This document shows, piece after piece, positions 32,143-41,419 of a stretch of 64,000 nucleotides of DNA. The position numbers and the translations under genes were made by a program. The DNA is taken from NCBI RefSeq assembly GCF_001426585.1, contig NZ_LMEI01000001.1:809951-873950 (forward strand), given 5' to 3'. This DNA comes from Streptomyces sp. Root431. Its GTDB lineage: Bacteria > Actinomycetota > Actinomycetes > Streptomycetales > Streptomycetaceae. The notes below the pieces were generated by a model that had not been told where the DNA came from, ran no database searches, and saw only the letters and a list, made by a program, of their open reading frames with translations. How positions within the stretch are numbered: position 1 is the stretch's first letter; the number at the start of each line of letters is the position of its first letter.

Positions 32143-32956
32143 GACGAGCGAGACCGGAACGACGAGCGAGACCCGAACCCCGACCGTCGTCGTCGACGAC
32201 GTCCACATCACCTACACGGTCCACGGCGGGCACACCGGCGGCCGGGGCAGCGCCACCGCCGCCCTCGGCCGGATGCTGCGCCGCGGCCGTACGGCTCCGG
32301 CCGGCCGCCGGGTCCACGCCGTGAAGGGCGTGAGCTTCGCCGCGTACAAAGGCGAGGCGATCGGCCTGATCGGTTCGAACGGATCGGGCAAGTCGACCCT
32401 CCTGAAGGCCATCGCGGGCCTCCAGCCCGTCGAACGCGGCCGGGTCTACACCCACGGCCAGCCCTCCCTCCTCGGCGTCAACGCGGCCCTGATGAGCGAT
32501 CTGACCGGCGAGCGGAACGTGGTCCTGGGCGGCCTCGCGATGGGCATGAGCCGCACGGAGGTGCGGGAGCGCTACGACGAGATCGTCGACTTCTCCGGCA
32601 TCAACGAGAAGGACGACGCCATCTCGCGGCCCATGCGGACGTACTCCTCCGGAATGGGTGCCCGGCTGCGCTTCGCCATCGCCGCCGCCAAGAGCCACGA
32701 CGTCCTGCTCATCGACGAGGCCCTGGCGACCGGCGACGCGCGCTTCCGGCGGCGCAGCCAGCGGCGGATCGAGGAGCTGCGGGCGGAGGCGGGGACGGTC
32801 TTCCTGGTCAGCCACTCGAACTCCACCATCACGGAGACCTGCGAGCGGGCCCTGTGGCTGGAGGCGGGCACGCTGCGGATGGACGGTCCGGCGAAGGAGG
32901 TGGTGGCGGCATACGAGGAGTTCACGGGCGCCAGGGCGACAACTCCTAAGAAATAG
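32135..32956 (+). CDS. ABC polysaccharide exporter ATP-binding protein (TagH/Wzt-like)
   Basis: 273 residues, GTG start overlapping the permease end by 8 bp. Walker A GSNGSGKSTLLKAIAG near residue 79-94, signature YSSGMGARLRFAIA near 170-183, Walker B VLLIDEALATGD near 189-200, switch VSHSNSTI near 227. The YSSGMGARLRFAIA form of the signature and the DEALATGD Walker B are typical of the teichoic acid/O-antigen exporter family rather than of drug ABC transporters. It has no C-terminal carbohydrate-binding domain. An extra stretch of about 30 residues (GGHTGGRGSATAALGRMLRRGR) precedes the first beta strands, as in other actinobacterial members. Confidence 0.92.
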   Translation: MAETSETGTTSETRTPTVVVDDVHITYTVHGGHTGGRGSATAALGRMLRRGRTAPAGRRVHAVKGVSFAAYKGEAIGLIGSNGSGKSTLLKAIAGLQPVERGRVYTHGQPSLLGVNAALMSDLTGERNVVLGGLAMGMSRTEVRERYDEIVDFSGINEKDDAISRPMRTYSSGMGARLRFAIAAAKSHDVLLIDEALATGDARFRRRSQRRIEELRAEAGTVFLVSHSNSTITETCERALWLEAGTLRMDGPAKEVVAAYEEFTGARATTPKK

Positions 32957-32982
32957 GGCATAGCGGACTAGAGTGCCGAAGG

Positions 32983-34380
32983 ATGACGAACGATCACCCG
33001 AAGCCGCCGCGCCGCCGGGCCCGGAACGACCCTCCGTCACCCACCGAGCCCCGCCCCTCCGCCGCTCCCGCACCCGTATCCGCCCAGGCTCAGGCGCAGA
33101 CCCAGGCCGCCGCCACCGCGCCCCCTCCCCCCAACCTGACCAAGTCCCCCTTCGAATCGGAGACCTTCACCTCCGCCACCTTCGTCACGGTCGGCCGCGG
33201 CCCCACCCTCGCCCTCGCCGCGGTCTGGCTCCTCACCCGCGCCGGCATGCTCCTGCTGCTCCTCCGCGACGACATCGGCATCGGCGGGGTCGCCCGCGAG
33301 GTGGACCTCTACCGGCACTGGTACGGGCAGTTCGCGTCCGGGACCTTCCCGCCGGGCGACGTCACCTGGCAGTACCCGCCCGGCGCGGGCCTCGTGATCA
33401 TGGCCCCGGGCATCGTCCCCTCCCTCACCTACTTCCAGGCCTTCGTCGCCCTCGCGCTCCTCGCGGACGCGGTCATCACCCTCGCCCTCGCCCACGCGGA
33501 CAGCGAACGCCTCACCCACGGCGCCTGGTTCTGGGTCTGCGGCCTCCCGCTCCTCCTGCACCTCCCCCTCGCGCGGTACGACGTCCACACCACCGCCCTC
33601 GCCGTCCTCGCCCTGCTCGCCGTCAACGCCCGCTCGACGGCCGCCCACCAGCTCGGCGGGGCGCTCGCCGGGATCGGCGCGATGGTCAAGGTCTGGCCGG
33701 CGCTCACCCTGATCGGCACCCCCCGGGGCCGCACCACCCGCGAGGCCTGGACCGCCGCCGTCGTCGCCGCGCTCGCCCTCGTCGCCACCCTCGCGCTGCT
33801 CTTCGACGAGTCCTTCGGCTTCCTGCGCCAGCAGGGCAACCGCGGCATCCAGATCGAGTCCCTGGGCGGCACGGCCCTCGCGCTCGCCCGGGCCGCCGAC
33901 GTCTGGCCGGGCCGGGTCGAGTTCCGCTACGGCTCCTTCGAGTACGTCGGCCCGTACGTCTCCACCCTCGGGCACTTCGCCCTGCTGCTCACCGTCATCG
34001 CCCTCGGCTGGCTGCTGCTCTGGCGCGTCCGGGCCCGGCGCTGGACCCCCGCGACCCCGCTCGACGCGGCCTTCACCGCCGTCCTGCTCTTCACCGTCAC
34101 CAGCCGGGTCATCAGCCCCCAGTACATGGTCTGGCTGCTCGGACTCGCCGCCGTCTGCCTGACCTCCCGCAGCACCGTGATGCGCCCGGTGGCCCTGCTG
34201 CTGCTCCCGGCGGCCGGGCTGAGCTCGCTCGCGTACCCCACCCTGTACGCGGAGGTCCTCAGCGGCGCGCCCTCCGGCCTCACCGTCATGGTGCTCCGCA
34301 ACGGCCTGCTGCTCGCGGCGGCCTTGCTCGCCGCCCGCAGGCTGTGGAAGGAGACGGTGACCACCCCGGCGGAAAGCTGA
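32983..34380 (+). CDS. GT87-type polyprenyl-phosphate-dependent membrane glycosyltransferase
   Basis: 465 residues. A proline/alanine-rich cytoplasmic N-terminus (about 1-70, including AQAQAQTQAAATAPPPP) precedes some ten membrane helices. The acidic first-loop motif (LLRDDIGIGGVAREVDLYRHWYGQF, about 95-118) matches the GT-C fold catalytic region, and WQYPPGAGLVIM and AGIGAMVKVWPALTLIG are typical of GT87/DUF2029 mannosyl- or arabinosyltransferases. Such enzymes use polyprenyl-phosphate sugars on the outer face. It lies 26 bp after the exporter ATPase gene, suggesting it modifies the exported polymer. It ends in a strong bidirectional terminator facing gdhB. Confidence 0.82.
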   Translation: MTNDHPKPPRRRARNDPPSPTEPRPSAAPAPVSAQAQAQTQAAATAPPPPNLTKSPFESETFTSATFVTVGRGPTLALAAVWLLTRAGMLLLLLRDDIGIGGVAREVDLYRHWYGQFASGTFPPGDVTWQYPPGAGLVIMAPGIVPSLTYFQAFVALALLADAVITLALAHADSERLTHGAWFWVCGLPLLLHLPLARYDVHTTALAVLALLAVNARSTAAHQLGGALAGIGAMVKVWPALTLIGTPRGRTTREAWTAAVVAALALVATLALLFDESFGFLRQQGNRGIQIESLGGTALALARAADVWPGRVEFRYGSFEYVGPYVSTLGHFALLLTVIALGWLLLWRVRARRWTPATPLDAAFTAVLLFTVTSRVISPQYMVWLLGLAAVCLTSRSTVMRPVALLLLPAAGLSSLAYPTLYAEVLSGAPSGLTVMVLRNGLLLAAALLAARRLWKETVTTPAES

Positions 34381-34389
34381 GCAAGGGGA

Positions 34390-34421
34390 AAGGGCCCCGC
34401 CGGAAAACCGGCGGGGCCCTT
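34390..34421. terminator. Bidirectional terminator between the glycosyltransferase gene and gdhB
   Basis: Perfect 14-bp arms AAGGGCCCCGCCGG (34390-34403) and complement (34408-34421) with an AAAA loop, followed by TCCTCTT on the plus strand. It separates convergent genes. Confidence 0.9.
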
Positions 34422-34449
34422 CCTCTTGCCGTCTACGACGACTAGACGA

Positions 34450-37400
34450 CTAGCTGTGCGAACGCAGCAGCGTGCGCATGGTCCGCATGGCCACCGACAG
34501 GTTCGCCAGGTCGAAGGTGTCCGAGCCCTGGATCTCCTCCAGGGTCGTCCGCGCGCGGCCCAGGATCGCCGCGTTCTTCTCCTCCCAGGCCTTGAACCGC
34601 TCCTCGGGGCTCGACGTGCCGTTGCCCGCCGTCAGGACGTCCTGCGTGAGCGCGGCGTGCGCCGCGAACAGGTCCTCACGGATCGAGGCGCGGGCCATCG
34701 ACTGCCAGCGGTCGCTGCGCGGCAGCTCGATGATCCGGTCCATGAGGTCGGTGATCCGCAGCCGGTCGGCCAGGTCGTAGTAGACCTCGGCCACCGCGAG
34801 CGGCTCCTTGCCCGTCCGGTCCGCGATCGCGACGACGTCGAGGATCGGGAAGGCGGACGAGAAGCCGGCGACCCGCAGCGCGAGCTCCTCCGGCACGCCG
34901 ACCTCGGTCAGCTCGTCCAGGATCGACTGGTACCACTCCAGGTCCGAGCCGCGCAGCAGCTGCGGCAGCTTCGCCCAGACCTCCTCGACGCGGTCCGCGA
35001 AGAACTCGATGGTCTCGCTGAGTTCGAGCGGCTGCGGCCGGTTGTTGAGCAGCCAGCGCGTACCGCGCTCGACGAGCCGGCGGGAGTGCAGCCGCATCCG
35101 GGTCTGGACGTCGGCGGGCACCTGGTTGTCGAGGGCCTCGACGGCGTCCCAGACCTGGCTCAGGCGGAAGACCACCCGGGCCGCGGTCTGCGCGCGGACG
35201 ATCTCCTCGATCGACGCGCCGGTCTCCTCGCGGAGGCGGTGCAGGAAGGTCGATCCACCGGTGTTGACGGTGTCGTTGACCAGGACGGTCGTGATGATCT
35301 CGCGGCGCAGGGCGTGGTTGTCGACGGCCTCGGTGAACTTCTCGCGCAGCAGCGTCGGGAAGTACGCGTGGAGCAGCCCGCGCAGGTACGGGTCGTCCGG
35401 CAGCCCCGTACCGATCAGCTCGTCGGCCACCGTGATCTTGGTGTACGCGAGGAGGACGGCGAGCTCCGGCTGGCTCAGACCCCGGCCGTTGTTGAGCAGC
35501 TCGCGGATCTGCCGGTCGTTGGGCAGGAACTCCAGGTCCCGGGAGAGGCTGCCGTCGCGGCCCAGACGGCGCATGAAGCGCTGGTGGGCGTGGAGCAGCG
35601 AGGGCGACTGGGTGACGGCGTTGGCCAGGGCCGTGTTCTGCGCGTAGTTGTTGCGCAGGACGAGCGTCCCGACCTCGTCGGTCATCTCGGCGAGGATCTT
35701 GTTGCGCTGCTTGACGGTCATGTCGCCCTCGGCGACGAGCCCGTTGAGCAGGATCTTGATGTTGACCTCGTGGTCGGAGGTGTCGACGCCGGCGCTGTTG
35801 TCGATGGCGTCGGTGTTGACCTTGCCGCCCTGGCCCTCGGGGCCGCCGGTGCGGGCGAACTCGATGCGGCCGAGCTGGGTCGCGCCGAGGTTGCCGCCCT
35901 CGCCGATGACCTGGGCGCGGACGTCCTGGCCGTCGACGCGGATGGCGTCGTTGGCCTTGTCGCCGACGTCGGCGTTCGACTCGACGGAGGACTTGACGTA
36001 CGTCCCGATGCCGCCGTTCCACAGCAGGTCGACGGGGGCGTGGAGCACGGCCTTCATCAGCTCGGCCGGGGTCATCTTGGTGATGCCCTCCTCGATGCCG
36101 AGGGCGGCCCTGACCTGCGCGTTGACCGGGATCGACTTGGCGCTGCGCGGGTGGATGCCACCGCCCGCGGAGAGCAGCGACGTGTCGTAGTCGGCCCAGG
36201 AGGAGCGGGGCAGGTCGAAGAGGCGGCGGCGCTCGGCGTACGAGACGGCCGCGTCCGGGTTCGGGTCGAGGAAGATGTGCCGGTGGTCGAAGGCGGCGAC
36301 CAGGCGGATGTGCTCGCTGAGCAGCATGCCGTTGCCGAAGACGTCGCCGGACATGTCGCCGACGCCGACGACCGTGAAGTCCTCGGTCTGGGTGTCGTGG
36401 CCCAGCTCGCGGAAGTGGCGCTTGACGGACTCCCAGGCACCGCGGGCGGTGATGCCCATGCCCTTGTGGTCGTAGCCGGCCGAGCCGCCGGAGGCGAAGG
36501 CGTCGCCGAGCCAGAAGCCGTACGACTCCGCGACGCCGTTGGCGATGTCGGAGAAGGTCGCGGTGCCCTTGTCGGCGGCGACGACGAGGTAGGTGTCGTC
36601 CTCGTCGTGGCGGACCACGTCGAGGGGCGGCACGACCTCGCCCGCGACCAGGTTGTCGGTGATGTCGAGCAGCGCCGAGATGAAGGTCTTGTACGAGGCG
36701 ATGCCCTCGGCGAGCCAGGCGTCCCGGTCCAGGGACGGGTCCGGGAGCTGCTTGGCGACGAAGCCGCCCTTGGCGCCGACGGGCACGATGACGGTGTTCT
36801 TCACCATCTGCGCCTTGACCAGGCCGAGGATCTCCGTACGGAAGTCCTCACGGCGGTCCGACCAGCGCAGGCCGCCTCGGGCGACCTTGCCGAAGCGCAG
36901 GTGGACGCCCTCGACGCGGGGCGAGTACACCCAGATCTCGAAGGCGGGGCGGGGCGCCGGCAGGTCGGGGATGGCCTGCGGGTCGAACTTCATCGACACG
37001 TAGGAGTGCGGCCTGCCCTGCGCGTCCTTCTGGAAGAAGTTGGTCCGCAGGGTGGCCTTGATGACGGTGAGGAAGGACCGCAGGATCCGGTCCTCGTCCA
37101 GGCTCGCGACCTGGTCGAGGGCGCCGTCCAGCTCCTCCAGGATGCCGTCGGTCAGCTCGGTGCCGGCGCGCTGGCGCTCCGGCGCCATCCGGGCCTCGAA
37201 GAGGGAGACGAGCAGCCGGGTGGTGTGGACGTTGTTGCGGAGGGTGTCCTCCATGTAGTCCTGGCTGAACGTCGAACCGGCCTGGCGCAGGTACTTGGCG
37301 TAGGCGCGCAGCACCATCGCCTCGCGCCAGGTGAGCCCGGCGGAGAGGACGAGGGAGTTGAAGTTGTCGTTCTCGGCCTCGCCGGTCCAGGTGGCGGCGA

Positions 37401-39417
37401 AGGCCTCCTGGAAGCGCTCGCGGGCGTCGTCGCCGAGGTAGTCGCCGCCGTTGCCGGTCGGGGCCGGCATCCGCAGGCCGAAGTCGTAGACCCAGGCGTG
37501 GCTGCGGTCGGAGCAGCGCAGCTCGTACGGGCGCTCGTCGGTGACCTCGACGCCGAGCCGGTTGAGGACCGGCAGGACGGCGGAGAGGGAGATCGGGTCG
37601 CCGGTCTTGTAGATCTTGAAGCGGCGCTCGCCGGGTCCGGCGACGACGGGCTCGTAGAGGGAGAGCGCGAAGTCCTTGTCCGTACGGGCGAGGGCCTCCA
37701 GGTGGACCAGGTCGGCGACGGCCGCGCGCGGCGAGTGGTCGGCCTTGTAGCCCTCGGGGAAGGCGTTGCCGTAGCGGCGCAGCAGCTCGGCGGCGCGCTC
37801 CTCGCCGCACTCGGCGTTGAGCGCCTCGCCGAAGCCGTCGGCCCAGGAGCGGGCGGCCTCGACGAGCCGGGCCTCGATGCGGTCGACGTCGGCGTCGGTC
37901 AGCTTGGCGAGCTCGGTGCCGGGCTTGACGCGGACGACGAAGTGCAGGCGGGAGAGGATCGACTCGGTGTTCCAGGCGGTGAAGTCGACGCTGGTGCCGT
38001 CGAGCTCCTCCTTGAGGATGTCGATGATCCGCAGCCGGACGCGGGTGGTGTAGCGGTCGCGCGGCAGGTAGACGAGGGCCGAGTAGTAGCGGCCGTACTC
38101 GTCCTGGCGCAGGTAGAGCCGCAGCCGGCGCCGCTCCTGGAGGTACAGGACGCTGGTGACGATGGACTGGAGCTGGTCGACCGGGGTCTGGAAGAGCTCG
38201 TCGCGCGGGTAGGTCTCCAGGATCTGGAGCAGGTCGCGGCCGTCGTGGCTGTTCGGCGAGAAGCCGGCACCCGCGAGGACCTCCTGGACCTTGCGCTTGA
38301 CGACGGGGACGCGCCGCACGGACTCGGTGTAGGCGGCGGACGAGAACAGTCCGAGGAACCGGCGCTCGCCGATGACGTTCCCGTCGGCGTCGAACTTCTT
38401 CACCCCGATGTAGTCGAGGTACGAGGGGCGGTGCACGGTCGCCCGGCTGTTGGCCTTCGTCAGGATCAGCAGCTTGTGCTCGCGGGCCTTCGCGCGGGCG
38501 TCGGCGGGCAGCCGACTGAAGGAGGGCGAGACGGGGTGGGCGTGGTGGCCCTGGTCGTCGCCGGTGTGCTGCGGGTCGGAGCGCAGGATGCCGAGGCCGG
38601 TGCCGGGCACGGCGGACAGGGCGTCGCCGTTGACGAGCTCGTACTCGCGGTAGCCGAGGAAGGTGAAGTGGTCGTCGGCGAGCCAGCGCAGCAGCTCGCG
38701 GGCCTCCTCCACCTCGGTCGGCCGCAGGTCGGAGGCGGTGGGCTCGGCCGGGAGGCCCTCGGCGATCCGCAGGGCGGCATCGCGCATCTTGTCCCAGTCC
38801 TCGACCGTCTCGCGGACGTCGGAGAGGACGCGCAGCAGGTCGGCGGTGATCTGCTTGAGGTCGGCGCGGTCGGTCTCGCGGTCGATCTCGACGTGGATCC
38901 AGGACTCGGTGATCGCGTCGTGCGGCAGCTCGCCCTGGATCTGGGCGGAGAGGACCTCGATGAGCTTGCCGGCGACGTCACGGCGGACGAGGACCTGCGG
39001 GTGGATCACGACGTGGATGCCGCGGCCCTGGCGGGACAGCTCGTTGGTGACGGAGTCGACGAGGAAGGGCATGTCGTCGGTGACGACCTCGACGACGGAG
39101 TGGCTGCTGGTCCAGCCGTTCTCCTCCACCGTCGGGGTGTGGACGCGCACGCTCGCGGTGCCCTGCGGGCGGTTCTCCGCGAGCCGGTAGTGAGAGAGTG
39201 CGGCGCCGAAGACGTCGACCGGGTCACGGTCGCCGAGGTCCTCCGGCGCGGTGTGCAGGTAGTAGCGCTGGAGGTATTCGAGCACGGTGTCCCGGTCCGG
39301 GCGCTCCCCGGCACCCTCCGGCCCCGTCGGAAGTCGCCCCCCGACCGGGCTGTGCTCAGCTACCCGAGCGGCCCTTTCGAGCAGCTCGGCCTTGGCTTCG
39401 TCCAGCTTGGTCTGCAT
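34450..39417 (-). CDS. gdhB: NAD-specific glutamate dehydrogenase, 180-kDa class
   Basis: 1,655 residues, matching the large GDH first described in Streptomyces clavuligerus (about 1,650). Converts glutamate to 2-oxoglutarate and ammonia with NAD. The long N-terminal part (about 1-690) holds ACT-like regulatory folds; the catalytic domain lies at about 730-1240 with RGGLRWSDRREDFRTEILGLVKAQMVKN, GAKGGFVAKQL (active-site lysine) and DMSGDVFGNGML; the C-terminus (about 1280-1650) is a helical domain special to this class. ATG 39415-39417 has AGGAG/GAGG upstream and gives MQTKLDEAKAELLERAARVAEHSP; an extension to 39645 is arginine-rich and implausible. It is convergent with the glycosyltransferase and divergent from the DJ-1 gene. 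Confidence 0.95.
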   Translation of the reverse strand: MQTKLDEAKAELLERAARVAEHSPVGGRLPTGPEGAGERPDRDTVLEYLQRYYLHTAPEDLGDRDPVDVFGAALSHYRLAENRPQGTASVRVHTPTVEENGWTSSHSVVEVVTDDMPFLVDSVTNELSRQGRGIHVVIHPQVLVRRDVAGKLIEVLSAQIQGELPHDAITESWIHVEIDRETDRADLKQITADLLRVLSDVRETVEDWDKMRDAALRIAEGLPAEPTASDLRPTEVEEARELLRWLADDHFTFLGYREYELVNGDALSAVPGTGLGILRSDPQHTGDDQGHHAHPVSPSFSRLPADARAKAREHKLLILTKANSRATVHRPSYLDYIGVKKFDADGNVIGERRFLGLFSSAAYTESVRRVPVVKRKVQEVLAGAGFSPNSHDGRDLLQILETYPRDELFQTPVDQLQSIVTSVLYLQERRRLRLYLRQDEYGRYYSALVYLPRDRYTTRVRLRIIDILKEELDGTSVDFTAWNTESILSRLHFVVRVKPGTELAKLTDADVDRIEARLVEAARSWADGFGEALNAECGEERAAELLRRYGNAFPEGYKADHSPRAAVADLVHLEALARTDKDFALSLYEPVVAGPGERRFKIYKTGDPISLSAVLPVLNRLGVEVTDERPYELRCSDRSHAWVYDFGLRMPAPTGNGGDYLGDDARERFQEAFAATWTGEAENDNFNSLVLSAGLTWREAMVLRAYAKYLRQAGSTFSQDYMEDTLRNNVHTTRLLVSLFEARMAPERQRAGTELTDGILEELDGALDQVASLDEDRILRSFLTVIKATLRTNFFQKDAQGRPHSYVSMKFDPQAIPDLPAPRPAFEIWVYSPRVEGVHLRFGKVARGGLRWSDRREDFRTEILGLVKAQMVKNTVIVPVGAKGGFVAKQLPDPSLDRDAWLAEGIASYKTFISALLDITDNLVAGEVVPPLDVVRHDEDDTYLVVAADKGTATFSDIANGVAESYGFWLGDAFASGGSAGYDHKGMGITARGAWESVKRHFRELGHDTQTEDFTVVGVGDMSGDVFGNGMLLSEHIRLVAAFDHRHIFLDPNPDAAVSYAERRRLFDLPRSSWADYDTSLLSAGGGIHPRSAKSIPVNAQVRAALGIEEGITKMTPAELMKAVLHAPVDLLWNGGIGTYVKSSVESNADVGDKANDAIRVDGQDVRAQVIGEGGNLGATQLGRIEFARTGGPEGQGGKVNTDAIDNSAGVDTSDHEVNIKILLNGLVAEGDMTVKQRNKILAEMTDEVGTLVLRNNYAQNTALANAVTQSPSLLHAHQRFMRRLGRDGSLSRDLEFLPNDRQIRELLNNGRGLSQPELAVLLAYTKITVADELIGTGLPDDPYLRGLLHAYFPTLLREKFTEAVDNHALRREIITTVLVNDTVNTGGSTFLHRLREETGASIEEIVRAQTAARVVFRLSQVWDAVEALDNQVPADVQTRMRLHSRRLVERGTRWLLNNRPQPLELSETIEFFADRVEEVWAKLPQLLRGSDLEWYQSILDELTEVGVPEELALRVAGFSSAFPILDVVAIADRTGKEPLAVAEVYYDLADRLRITDLMDRIIELPRSDRWQSMARASIREDLFAAHAALTQDVLTAGNGTSSPEERFKAWEEKNAAILGRARTTLEEIQGSDTFDLANLSVAMRTMRTLLRSHS

Positions 39418-39847
39418 GTCCTCTGACTCCTGTCGCGCGCCGTTGCGTGACGTCGGTGGAAGAAAGGGCACAACGCCACGACGCGGTGATTCCGGTCGAA
39501 GACGACGGTATGCCCGGATGAGAGATGCCCGGATCGTTATCGGCCACGGAGCGTGGCGCGTCCGGACGGGAAGGATCGGCGAACGCAGGGCCGACCCGGC
39601 CGCTGTCGCGGTCCGGGCGGCAGCCGGGGGCTTCGCTGCCCCCACGGCGTATCGCGCTGATCACGGCAAAAGCCTATCGCCCTCGCCCCCCGAACCGTCA
39701 CGAGCCGTATGCGTACAAAAGCGCGGGCGAAGTTTGACGTTATGGACAGCGACACGTGTCCTCTTGGCAAAGCGCCCCGCCGGGGGCAGCGTGTGCGCAA
39801 GCATGGGCACAGCACGACAGACCGACCATCTGTGACCTGGGAGAGCC
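39418..39847. promoter_or_regulatory. Divergent promoter region between gdhB and the DJ-1 gene
   Basis: 430 bp without a supported gene. A perfect palindrome GACACGTGTC lies at 39751-39760, about 90 bp before the DJ-1 start, within a larger imperfect repeat (GGACA ... TGTCC). Promoter boxes are not clear. Confidence 0.4.
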
Positions 39848-40402
39848 ATGGCGAAGATCCTGATCGTGACCGGGGACGCGGCGGAGTCGCTGGAGGTGAT
39901 GTACCCCTACCAGCGCCTGCTCGAGGAGGGATACGAGGTCGACATCGCGGCCCCGGCACGCAAGCAGCTCCGGTTCGTCGTCCACGACTTCGAGCCGGGC
40001 TTCGACACGTACACCGAGAAGCCGGGCTACACGTGGCCCGCGGACCTGGCCTTCTCCGAGGTCGACCCGGGCGCGTACGTGGCGGTGGTGATCCCGGGCG
40101 GCCGGGCGCCGGAGTACCTGCGCAACGACCCGGAGCTCCGCAAGATCCTGAAGGCCTTCTTCGACGCGGACAAGCCGGTGGCCCAGATCTGCCACGGCCC
40201 GCTCCTGACGGCGGCGGTCGGCGGCCTGGAGGGCCGCAGGGTCACGGCGTACCCGGCCCTGGAACTCGACATGCAGGCGGCCGGCGCCACCTTCCAGGAC
40301 TCGGCCGCCGTAGTGGACGGCCTCCTCGTCTCCTCCCGAGCCTGGCCGGACCACCCCACCTGGATGCGCGAATTCCTGAAGGTCCTCCGCGCGAAGGGCT
40401 GA
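39848..40402 (+). CDS. DJ-1/PfpI family protein
   Basis: 184 residues beginning MAKILIVTGDAAESLEVMYPY, with GGGAG just upstream. It has the DJ-1/PfpI flavodoxin-like fold with the nucleophile cysteine in the strand-turn motif AQICHGPLLTA near residue 116, followed by histidine, and EVDIAAPARK near 35. Members act as proteases, glyoxalase III-type or deglycase enzymes, or stress chaperones; sequence alone does not say which. The EPGFDTYTEKPGY and FSEVDP features resemble the subgroup annotated as type 1 glutamine amidotransferase-like. It stands alone, divergent from gdhB. Confidence 0.88.
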   Translation: MAKILIVTGDAAESLEVMYPYQRLLEEGYEVDIAAPARKQLRFVVHDFEPGFDTYTEKPGYTWPADLAFSEVDPGAYVAVVIPGGRAPEYLRNDPELRKILKAFFDADKPVAQICHGPLLTAAVGGLEGRRVTAYPALELDMQAAGATFQDSAAVVDGLLVSSRAWPDHPTWMREFLKVLRAKG

Positions 40403-40461
40403 CACCCCGAGGGGGTGGCCGCGCTCACGCGCCGCCACCCCGTTGTGGTCGTGCGCATACG

Positions 40462-40519
40462 GCGCCGCCGGCGGTGGTTGTGGGCGTACGGCGCCGCCGG
40501 CGGTGGTTGTGGGCATACG
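40462..40519. repeat. Two 29-bp tandem repeats in a convergent intergenic region
   Basis: The unit GCGCCGCCGGCGGTGGTTGTGGGC(G/A)TACG, written in two parts as GCGCCGCCGGCGGTGG and TTGTGGGC-TACG, occurs at 40462-40490 and 40491-40519. A partial copy (GTTGTGGTCGTGCGCATACG) precedes it. Downstream, TTCCGC/GCGGAA and a GTGGGCACAACCACCCAC segment can pair with the GGTTGTGGGC of the repeats. It probably forms the bidirectional terminator for the DJ-1 and HAD genes. Confidence 0.7.
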
Positions 40520-40692
40520 TTCCGCAAGGGCGGAACGGGTGGGCACAACCACCCACCGGGCCGCACCCGGCCCGCTCCCCGCCCACCACCGGACAGGCGC
40601 CGCCGCGCGGGCGCAGCCACGCGGGCACAGCCGCACGCAGGTGCCACCGCACAGGGGGGCGACGCACAAGGGGCGCCTGGGCGCCTGGGCGC

Positions 40693-41361
40693 CTAGACCA
40701 GCTCCTCCGCGACAGCCACCGCCTCCGCGAGCGAGTCCACCACCGGCACCCCCACCCGCTCCAACGACGCCCGACTGTGCGACCCCCCGGTGTACAGCAC
40801 CGCCTTCGCCCCCACATGCGCCGCCGCCACCGCGTCATCCGCCGCGTCACCGATGACGACGACCCGATCCGCCGCCACCGCCCCCACCGCCCCCAGCGCG
40901 GCCAGGTGCCGCACCATGTGCCCGGACTTCCCGTCCGTCGACTGGTCGACCCGCCCGTCCATCCGGACGAACCGCTCCGCGATCCCGTGCCGCCGCACGA
41001 GCGGTATGAGCTCCGCGTGCGGCGCGAGCGACAGCAGCGACTGCGTGAACCCGGAGTCCTGCCGCGCCGCGAGCAGCTCCGCCGCCCCGGCGGTCAGCCC
41101 GCAGCCCTCCGCCCGCGCCCAGTAGTGCCGGTGGAAGGCGTCGTCCATGACGGTCCACTCCGCGTCGGTGGGCAGCCGCCCCATGAGCCGCTCGTAGAAC
41201 TTGGGCACGGGCACCGTGTACAGCTCGCGGTACCGCTCCAGAGTGATCTGCTCCAGCCCGAGCTCGGCGAAGGCGGCATTCGTCGCCCCGATGACCGCGC
41301 CGATGTCGTCGAGCAGTGTGCCGTTCCAGTCCCAGACCAGGTGCTTCCCGTGCTTCCCCAT
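40693..41361 (-). CDS. HAD family hydrolase, phosphoglycolate phosphatase-like
   Basis: 222 residues from ATG 41359-41361. HAD motif I is DWNGTLLDD (nucleophile Asp near residue 11), motif II is in LLSLAPHAELIPL near 110, motif III lysine in DGKSGHMV near 145, and motif IV VVVIGDAADDAVAAAHVGAKAVLYTGG near 172-195. The four-helix cap (FAELGLEQITLERYRELYTVPVPKFYERLMGRLP) is subclass I like Gph/PGP. It probably dephosphorylates a small metabolite; the substrate is unknown. Upstream in-frame sequence to 41733 overlaps the neighbouring gene and is not supported. It is followed on the minus strand by the GC-rich repeat region. Confidence 0.87.
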   Translation of the reverse strand: MGKHGKHLVWDWNGTLLDDIGAVIGATNAAFAELGLEQITLERYRELYTVPVPKFYERLMGRLPTDAEWTVMDDAFHRHYWARAEGCGLTAGAAELLAARQDSGFTQSLLSLAPHAELIPLVRRHGIAERFVRMDGRVDQSTDGKSGHMVRHLAALGAVGAVAADRVVVIGDAADDAVAAAHVGAKAVLYTGGSHSRASLERVGVPVVDSLAEAVAVAEELV

Positions 41362-41419
41362 GGAAAGACGGTACCGGCCGCCTACGACAGCGACCCCCAC
41401 CCGGTCCCGCACCACGTGG

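Noticed and set aside
34426..39426. Open frame of 1,666 codons on the strand opposite gdhB
   Set aside because: Composition is dominated by V, L, G, R, D and Q as expected of an antisense shadow of a GC-rich gene; gdhB itself is unmistakable on the minus strand over the same span.
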